A DNA stretch of 64,000 bases from Alkalihalobacillus deserti (GTDB lineage: Bacteria > Bacillota > Bacilli > Bacillales > Bacillaceae_D). The position numbers and the translations under genes were made by a program. Location of the stretch: contig NZ_JAJAFR010000001.1 in NCBI RefSeq assembly GCF_020734105.1, positions 496,001-560,000 of the forward strand. The letters run 5' to 3'. The notes beneath the pieces are model-generated. The model did not search any database, was not told the origin of the DNA, and saw nothing but the letters and a program-made list of their open reading frames with translations. Of this stretch, positions 58,289-64,000 are shown piece by piece; within the stretch, counting starts at the first letter, position 1; each line of letters begins with the position of its first letter.

Positions 58289-58333
58289 GAGGTCACTGAA
58301 AAAGGTGAAAATCGTACCTTTTTCAGTAGCCTC
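58289..58333 (+). terminator. Hairpin between bioB and bioI
   Basis: An 18-bp stem with two central mismatches (58289-58306 with 58316-58333) around a 9-base loop. It may be a partial terminator that lowers bioI relative to bioB, or an RNA-processing signal. No strong T run follows directly, so termination should be incomplete. Confidence 0.5.
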
Positions 58334-58361
58334 ACACATCTTTTTCTTTGGGAGGTATATT

Positions 58362-59555
58362 ATGATGAATCAAAGCGTAACTCTTACGACTCCAGATTTT
58401 GTCAAAAATCCGTATCCCTTTTATGATGAAATTCGTTCAATACAGCCGATTTATAAAGGGAATTTCTTTAAGTATCCGGGTTGGTATGTGACTGGGTATG
58501 AAGAAGCTAGTTTGATACTAAAGGATATTCGCTTTCAAAATCGTGTTCCAATTCCCGAGACAACTAAGAAATATGAAAACTTGAAAAATGTACAAAACAA
58601 AATGATGCTTTATCAAAATCCACCTGACCATACTCGGTTAAGGGCGTTTGTCCGAGAAAGGTTCACCTTTAGAGCTCTGGAACAATATCGTCCTATTATA
58701 GAGGAAATAGCATTGGTACTACTTCAGAAAGTGAAAGACCAAAAGAAGATGAATGTCATTTCTGAATTTTCCTTTCCTTTAGCTAGTCTTGTGATTGCTA
58801 AAATGTTAGGAGTACCAGAAGAAGACAAAGATCTATTTCGTGAATGGGCTTTAACCTTAATTAAAACGATTGATTTAACACGTTCTAGACAGTCGCTTGT
58901 TAAGGGAAACGATACAATTATGGCTATGCGTACGTATTTTAAAGAGCTTATCGCTAAGCGGAGTCAACATCCCAAGGAGGACATGATTAGTTTATTAGTA
59001 GCTGAAGGTCAAAACGGAGACAAGCTTACGGAAGAGGAATTACTGTCGACATGCATATTGCTTGTCATTGCAGGTCATGAAACAACGGTAAATTTAATAA
59101 GTAATTCAGTCTACTGTTTATTAACGAATCCAACTGAGTTTCATAAGTTAATCGAAAATCCATCACTTATTGAATCGACAATTGAAGAATGTTTACGCTA
59201 TGAGAGTTCAACACAAATGACAGCCCGTATTGCTTCGGAGAATGTCAGCCTAAATCAAACGGAAATCAAAAAAGGCGATCATGTTTATGTCTTTATGGGA
59301 GCGGCTAACCGAGATCCTAAGCAATTTGCGAACGCAAATGTCTTTGATATTACTAGGAACCCCAATCCCCATCTTTCCTTTGGCGCGGGTATTCACTTTT
59401 GCTTAGGTGCTATATTATCAAGAATGGAAGCACAAATTGCTATACAAACGCTCTTACAAAATACAGTAAACCTCCGACTGGATACAGATGATGTACAATG
59501 GAGAAATCTTACTGGATTTAGGGCATTAGAAGAATTGCCGATTAGCTTTAGTTAA
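58362..59555 (+). CDS. bioI: Cytochrome P450 BioI (pimeloyl-ACP formation)
   Basis: A 397-residue P450 of the BioI family, which cleaves long-chain acyl-ACP to pimeloyl-ACP. It has the I-helix oxygen-binding AGHETT, the ExxR motif ECLRYES, and the heme loop FGAGIHFCLGA with its cysteine near residue 345. GGGAGG precedes the ATG at 58362. It needs a flavodoxin or ferredoxin partner, not encoded nearby. It is the last gene of the biotin operon, separated from bioB by a hairpin. Both bioW and bioI are present, so the cell has two precursor routes. Confidence 0.9.
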   Translation: MMNQSVTLTTPDFVKNPYPFYDEIRSIQPIYKGNFFKYPGWYVTGYEEASLILKDIRFQNRVPIPETTKKYENLKNVQNKMMLYQNPPDHTRLRAFVRERFTFRALEQYRPIIEEIALVLLQKVKDQKKMNVISEFSFPLASLVIAKMLGVPEEDKDLFREWALTLIKTIDLTRSRQSLVKGNDTIMAMRTYFKELIAKRSQHPKEDMISLLVAEGQNGDKLTEEELLSTCILLVIAGHETTVNLISNSVYCLLTNPTEFHKLIENPSLIESTIEECLRYESSTQMTARIASENVSLNQTEIKKGDHVYVFMGAANRDPKQFANANVFDITRNPNPHLSFGAGIHFCLGAILSRMEAQIAIQTLLQNTVNLRLDTDDVQWRNLTGFRALEELPISFS

Positions 59556-59785
59556 GAGAATATAAAAATGATTACACACTAGATGAGGAGCAAATAAAGA
59601 AACTTCTTCAATTCATTGCCTTATGAAGGGATTAGATTTTCTTAATGAATGATGGATCAGTATGGAAGAGACGCCTATTTGAAGCCGGTGCAAAAAATGA
59701 GGGACTTGGTGTACTTAACTTGGGAGTGAAGCATTTAATTGCCTAGTGCCCTCCTTTAAAGTGTTGGGTTCGAAACCTTTTAACT

Positions 59786-59830
59786 AAAAAGACTGATTCT
59801 ACTTAGGTCCTTCAGTAGAATCAGTCTTTT
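59786..59830. terminator. Strong hairpin between biotin operon and yhfH pair
   Basis: A 17-bp stem (about 59787-59803 with 59814-59830) with a 10-base loop. It is A-rich at one side and T-rich at the other, so it can end transcription from both directions. Confidence 0.8.
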
Positions 59831-59835
59831 TAATG

Positions 59836-59985
59836 CTAGGAATGTTCAACGTGTCTTAGACATTGTTCACATTGAGTGAAACAGGATTCTTGTATCTCTA
59901 CGATGTGATCTCCGCAATCATGACAAGTTTTCGGCTCTAATGTTGAGAAGTAATTCATGGTTGGGTGCATTGGATACTTTCTCAT
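59836..59985 (-). CDS. YhfH family zinc-ribbon miniprotein
   Basis: A 49-residue protein MRKYPMHPTMNYFSTLEPKT-CHDCGDHIVEIQESCF and CEQCLRHVEHS. Two CxxC pairs (CHDC and CEQC) form a zinc-ribbon-like knuckle, the feature of Bacillus YhfH, whose role is unknown. GAGAGGAT precedes the ATG at 59985. It lies next to a paralogue with the same C-terminal end (QCEKCLRHVEHS), so they arose by tandem duplication. Confidence 0.8.
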   Translation of the reverse strand: MRKYPMHPTMNYFSTLEPKTCHDCGDHIVEIQESCFTQCEQCLRHVEHS

Positions 59986-60035
59986 TTTAAATCCTCTCCA
60001 TTCTGTTTTATAACAGTACTTGAGCGCGACAATTA

Positions 60036-60170
60036 TTAGGAGTGCTCAACGTGTCTTAAGCATTTTTCACATTGGTTAAGGTAGGATTCATGCATCTCTT
60101 CAATAGTATTCCCACAATCTGTACAAATTTTCGGCTCAATCTTTCTAAAATATTCTGGTGTTGGTGTCAT
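60036..60170 (-). CDS. YhfH family zinc-ribbon miniprotein
   Basis: A 44-residue protein MTPTPEYFRKIEPKICTDCG ... CEKCLRHVEHS with the same two CxxC pairs (CTDC, CEKC). GGAGGGAT precedes the ATG. It is upstream of the other YhfH copy in the same direction, so the two may share a transcript. Small YhfH proteins appear in many Bacillus genomes, and no function is assigned. Confidence 0.8.
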   Translation of the reverse strand: MTPTPEYFRKIEPKICTDCGNTIEEMHESYLNQCEKCLRHVEHS

Positions 60171-61044
60171 TGGTAATCCCTCCATCTGTTATTGTTATCT
60201 TTATTGTATTATAACAGATAGGTAATTGCAATACTGTTTTACAATAAAATTCAGAATTATTTTTGTTTTTTATTTATTATCTAGCATTTGTACTATATCA
60301 GAGCTGTAAATGGGTGTTCAGAGCATTTAGATGTTTTGCAAAAAAATAGAGGTTCTTGATCGCTCCTACTCTTTAAGCGTTAAAGACGGTCAAAAGCCTT
60401 ATCGATTAATTCCGTTTGTTCAGTTTCTTTGAATCTAAAATGATTTCGTTTAAAAGAGTAAAGATTTCAGTAAAGGTCTGATCACTGTTTTTTGCAGAAA
60501 GGGAAAGTCAGACTGCTTCATCTTTTTTATTAAATGGTAACTTCAACTTATTTAAATGAAGGTTAGAGGTAGGATGATTTTTGATTTGCTATGCTTCATG
60601 GTGCGTTTGGCTCGGCCTCTTACTAGTGTCAAAACATTCATATTCCTCCCAAAAACTACTGTATATCCTTCACGAATGAGATATGATACGAGTGATCGCT
60701 AGTGCTTACAATCTTACCCGTTATATCTCGTACTAAGCTTATCAGGAGCATATTCGGTGGATTATGGATCGACTTTGGAGATATCAATTTTGATGTTGCT
60801 TCAAAAATTGGATGAAATTATAAGCAGGTGTTCCTCCCCTAAAGAGGATGAGGCTGTAAAACATAACCAGAGACTATTATTGTCGGTTGGGGGGGGATGT
60901 TAGCACAGCTGCATTCCGATAAATTTATTTCTCATGTAAAAGGATTGAGACATTCTAAACTTTTCAACCGAAGCCGTTGCTAAAAGCGAAACGAATGGAA
61001 TGGTTGGAACGCATGGATGTGCTTAAGGGTGAAATGCTTGTATC
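60171..61044. other. Intergenic, no supported gene
   Basis: About 870 bases without a supported gene. Short frames such as one near 60710-60820 (SIFGGLWIDFGDINF) look like gene debris, but I could not assign them to a family. The left end is the probable promoter region of the YhfH pair. Confidence 0.4.
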
Positions 61045-61098
61045 AAAGGTTCCTGACTCCCAGCGCTTTAATGAGCTGGGAGTCAGGAACCTTTTTTT
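61045..61098 (+). terminator. Long GC-rich hairpin with T tail
   Basis: A perfect 20-bp stem (61045-61064 with 61075-61094) around a 10-base loop, then T7. A half-copy style motif TGTCTGACCCCCAGTGCTT appears near 62182. No upstream gene close enough to need it was recognised. Confidence 0.7.
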
Positions 61099-61207
61099 GG
61101 TACTTTATAAATGGCATAATAATTGCATTTAACATAGATGGAGTTGATTGAGTATTTCCTTTCTTGTAACTTGAAGTTTTAAAAAATATTTATAAAGGGT
61201 GATATTG

Positions 61208-62116
61208 ATGAAAATAGCTGTTATTGGTGCAGGTGCTGTAGGAGGTTATATAGGAGCTTTATTAAAACAGGCTGGTAGTGAGGTTACCTTTATAGCGAGG
61301 GGGAAGCATTTGAAGAAAATGAATGAAGAAGGTTTACTGGTTAAACATCATTATGGGACCTTTAAGGTTTACGAACATTTTACAGATAACTTCAGCTGCA
61401 TAAAGGAAGCAGATTTGCTGATCTTCACGGTTAAATCTACCGAGACGGAAGAGGTTTGTGAGCAAATAAAACCATATATTAAGAAGAATTGTTATATATT
61501 GTGTTTGCAAAATGGGGTAGTTAACGAAGAGATTTTATGTGAGAATTTTGGCGATGATTCCATATTGTCGGGCTCTGCTTACGTAACAGTAAAAGTACAA
61601 GAATCTGGTATTATCTCGCAGAGTGGAAAACATATTTTTTTTATTGGAGGTTTAAAAGAAACTCAGAAAGAGTTTATTGATAGAGTGATCGATCTTTTCC
61701 AAAAGGCGGGTATTCGTAGTAAATATTCCAACAATATAATAGAAAAGAAGTGGGAAAAATCATTATGGAATGTCACTTTTAATCCATTATCTGCTGTTAC
61801 TAATGCCACAGTTGGTCAAATCTTAGATAATGAAAGATTAAGCTGTACATCTAAGTCCATTCTTCGAGAATTAGTGCAAGTTGCCAAAAGTGTAAATATA
61901 GAAATAACCCAAGAAACAATAGATAACGTATTTAGAGATGCTGAAATAGCCAGAACTCATAAAACTTCGATGCTTCAGGATCGTGAAAGAGGAAAGAAGA
62001 TGGAAGTCGAGGCTTTATGTGGATACTTTGTAAAACTCGGTAACCGTTCTGGGGTAGATGTTCCTGTATTAAGTACAATCTATGCTGTATTATCATTTAT
62101 TGACGAAGTGGAATAG
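61208..62116 (+). CDS. panE: Ketopantoate reductase family (PanE/ApbA)
   Basis: A 302-residue NADPH-dependent 2-dehydropantoate 2-reductase. It shows the Rossmann motif IGAGAVGGYIGALL (about residues 6-19), the catalytic lysine in EKKWEKSLWNV and the DRERGKKMEVEAL segment with a catalytic glutamate. It reduces ketopantoate to pantoate in CoA synthesis. The ATG at 61208 is preferred to GTG 61199 because AAAGGGTG is suitably placed. Paralogues of this family with unknown substrates are frequent, so the pantothenate role is likely but not certain. Confidence 0.87.
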   Translation: MKIAVIGAGAVGGYIGALLKQAGSEVTFIARGKHLKKMNEEGLLVKHHYGTFKVYEHFTDNFSCIKEADLLIFTVKSTETEEVCEQIKPYIKKNCYILCLQNGVVNEEILCENFGDDSILSGSAYVTVKVQESGIISQSGKHIFFIGGLKETQKEFIDRVIDLFQKAGIRSKYSNNIIEKKWEKSLWNVTFNPLSAVTNATVGQILDNERLSCTSKSILRELVQVAKSVNIEITQETIDNVFRDAEIARTHKTSMLQDRERGKKMEVEALCGYFVKLGNRSGVDVPVLSTIYAVLSFIDEVE

Positions 62117-62484
62117 TTTGTACAAGTTAATTCAAATTTGAATTTTTTTTATCAAAAATGAATCATTTAAAAAGGAAAAGAATGTCTGACCCCCAGTGCT
62201 TAAGCAGAATTAAAGGAATTTTTACTAACAATAGATACTGAAACACATTCTATAACTTAGGTTGAACGAAAAAATCGTTTAAAAAGTTAGACAAGAAAAG
62301 CAAAGAGCTTGAATACAAAGCGTTAAACGAAACGTTAAAAACAATGTTAGAAAGATTCATTAAGGGTCATACCTAAAGAGCTAGTGATGAAATCTACACG
62401 AAACTCTAAACGGAAGAATTATCCTTTTCAATTAGTAATAAAATACTATTGAATCCCTCAGCTAATAAACGAGCGATTTTATTA
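62117..62484. other. Intergenic with possible debris
   Basis: About 370 bases. A frame near 62280-62375 (KKLDKKSKELEYKALNETLK) resembles no family that I know. The 9-bp duplication flanking the IS4 element begins at 62476. Confidence 0.4.
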
Positions 62485-63866
62485 CACTAGTGTCGCATAA
62501 ATATTTCCTTAAAATTCAAAATACACCCAATATTCAAATTTTAGTTCGTAAGCGCATAAAAATTCCTTTACAATGGAAGTACAGGTGGTTCCTATCCAAA
62601 TCCAACGTAAAGGATATCAGCTATGGACAAGATACACGATTATCTTCACTTGGTAAATGGGATGCACCCATAAATATGAAACTTTTTAATGAACAAGTAA
62701 AAAAAGATGGACTGGATAAGTATAAGAAGAAATTATCAACGTCCTTTTTACGAAACTATTTCTCTATGCACACTTGAAACAAGTAAAGCCTTCATGCGTT
62801 AAATGCAGAACTAGCCGATGAAAACTTACAGAAAGAATTGGGGCTCAAATCAATCAGTGTCTCTCAGCTTTCTCGCAAAAACAGGGCCATAGATTCGTCT
62901 CTTTCTTTCATGGTCTTTTTTGAATTAGTTCGACAGATTCAAATGAAAACAAACCAACATAAATCAGCACTTCCTTTAAAAATTGTCGATTCAAGCACCC
63001 TGCCGCTAAATCTCACCCGTTGTAACTGGGCTACATTTCGTAAGAGCAAGGGTGGTGTCAAACTTCATCATAGATTTGTTTTTGGCGATCAAGATACGGT
63101 CTATCCTGATAAAGCCGTTATCACAAATGCCGTTGAACACGATCGGAATCAACTGGAGATTCTCGTTGATGACAAAGATGCCATGTGTTTGATCGTGGAT
63201 TTATCGACTATGAACGATTTGATCGGTACTTTGATGAAGGAATTTTTTTGTCTCAAGACTTAAAAAGAATGCCGTCATAAGAAAAGTTGAATCCTACTCT
63301 TTACCTGAAGGAAGTCCGATTACATCGGTACATCACAAAAGCGTACTGAAAATGTATTTCGAATCTTTGAAATGGTCGATTCGAAAGGGAATCCTATACG
63401 TTTGATCACGAATCGCTTTGACTTAAAAGCGGAAGAAATAGGCGACCTGTACCGTTCAAGATGGGCAATAGAGTTATTTTTCAAATGGTTAAAGTAGCAC
63501 GTTGAAATAAAAACATTTTTTGGATACAGCGAACAAGCTGTACACAATCAAATTTTCCTTGCATTAATTACGTATTGCCTGAATGTACTCCGTTCAACTT
63601 GAAATCAAAGGAAAACCAACATTATTACGGATACCCGATGGCTCAAGGCAACCATGTGGAGACCAGCAAGAGTATGGTTCGGATTCATTGAGCAAAGAGG
63701 AAGTCCCTAACATGTACTTGTCGTTGTTGTCAAGTGGAAATTGTATAAAATTTCCAAATGGACAGTGCCACCTTTTGCTTGGGATTGTCTTTTTAGCTCA
63801 TTTTCCAGAAAAGAATATAAAGAGAATATTCAAATTATAATTGTGTGGTTTTATGCAACACTAGTG
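62485..63866 (+). mobile_element. IS4-family insertion sequence, 1382 bp, decayed
   Basis: Terminal inverted repeats of 17 bases (CACTAGTGTCGCATAAA at the left; the reverse complement of the right end is CACTAGTGTTGCATAAA) match at 16 of 17 positions. The element is flanked by a 9-base direct repeat ATTTTATTA (62476-62484 and 63867-63875), so the insertion itself is intact. The internal transposase is broken in several places. Confidence 0.9.
62546..63600 (+). pseudogene. IS4-family transposase, multiply frameshifted
   Basis: N-terminal remnants (NMKLFNEQVKKDGLDKYKKKLST) give way to the intact block 62838-63263 with LPLKIVDSSTLPLNLTRCNWATFRKSKGGVKLHHRF, which carries the first DDE aspartate, and LEILVDDKD. 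A later frame has GDLYRSRWAIELFFKWLK-[TAG]-HVEIKTFFG with the Y-R-E motif interrupted by a stop. At least three frameshifts or stops are present. It cannot transpose by itself. Confidence 0.85.
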
Positions 63867-63960
63867 ATTTTATTAGTTGAATTAAATTACTTTTTATACA
63901 ACCGTAAATTGCTTTGGCTAATTCATCTAAATTAATTGTTTAATTAATGGAGGTAAATCA

Positions 63961-64000
63961 ATGGAAAAATTAAATCGAAGTATCCACTTAGTCAGTAGGC
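63961..64000 (+). CDS. Start of a gene leaving the window
   Basis: GGAGG lies 8 bases before an ATG at 63961, with codons MEKLNRSIHLVSR running to the edge. Only 13 residues are available, so the product cannot be named. Confidence 0.5.
   Translation, partial: MEKLNRSIHLVSR

Noticed and set aside
59646..59747. Small frame MNDGSVWKRRLFEAGAKNEG after bioI
   Set aside because: No good ribosome site and no known family. It might be debris of a gene downstream of bioI, but I could not support it.

Overview
The window looks like chromosome from a spore-forming, low-GC Bacillaceae bacterium. The evidence is AT-rich sequence, AGGAGG-type ribosome sites, frequent TTG/GTG starts, and Bacillus-type genes (bioWAFDBI, yppC/DUF2515, yusF, yhfH, a SpoIIAA-like protein, a YjcZ-like miniprotein, gltAB with a Bacillus-style layout, GlnR/TnrA-like boxes). 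No rRNA, tRNA, CRISPR array or phage region was seen.

Region 1 (1-6.4 kb) is a damaged accessory locus. It holds an IclR regulator and the alpha and beta subunits of a Rieske aromatic dioxygenase, followed by scrambled DNA: an IS4-type transposase scrap, a galactonate-dehydratase fragment, an IS of about 1.63 kb with a frameshifted transposase, and an aldehyde dehydrogenase tail. The first 34 bases of the window are an exact inverted copy of one end of that IS, so the dioxygenase locus lies between two oppositely oriented copies.

Region 2 (6.4-19.2 kb) is the metabolic centrepiece: a complete gene set for 4-hydroxybenzoate degradation through protocatechuate 2,3-cleavage (the pra pathway described in Paenibacillus). 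PraI hydroxylates 4-hydroxybenzoate, PraA opens the ring, PraH decarboxylates, PraB oxidises the semialdehyde, PraC and PraD tautomerise and decarboxylate, PraE hydrates, and PraF and PraG give pyruvate and acetyl-CoA. Three IclR regulators and an MFS transporter are interleaved. The intergenic regions carry recurring TATAG(AG)GAAC boxes, one of them inside the praB promoter.

Region 3 (19.7-40.8 kb) is mixed: a CysJ-like reductase without its flavodoxin domain, transporters, DUF2515, a methyltransferase, HtpX, a PRC-barrel protein that appears to start at ATT, an ammonium transporter, a cold-shock protein, an old-yellow-enzyme homologue, NAPRTase, a ferritin-like protein and several very small genes. 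Between these lie decayed fragments of a TRAP permease, a threonine aldolase, a MarR regulator, a nitroreductase and an ArAE exporter.

Region 4 (41-48.8 kb) holds glutamate synthase gltAB and a glutamate dehydrogenase-family gene. Region 5 (49.2-52.5 kb) is a pseudogene patch with a sulfatase tail, a second decayed bioF end, racemase and glutathionyl-hydroquinone reductase fragments, and an otherwise intact FrnE/DsbA-type gene whose first CxxC cysteine codon is TGA. Region 6 (52.9-59.6 kb) is the biotin operon bioWAFDBI behind a BirA-like operator, led by a small membrane-protein gene broken by one amber codon. The right end has two tandem YhfH genes, a ketopantoate reductase, an IS4-family element with an intact 9-bp target duplication, and the first codons of a gene leaving the window.
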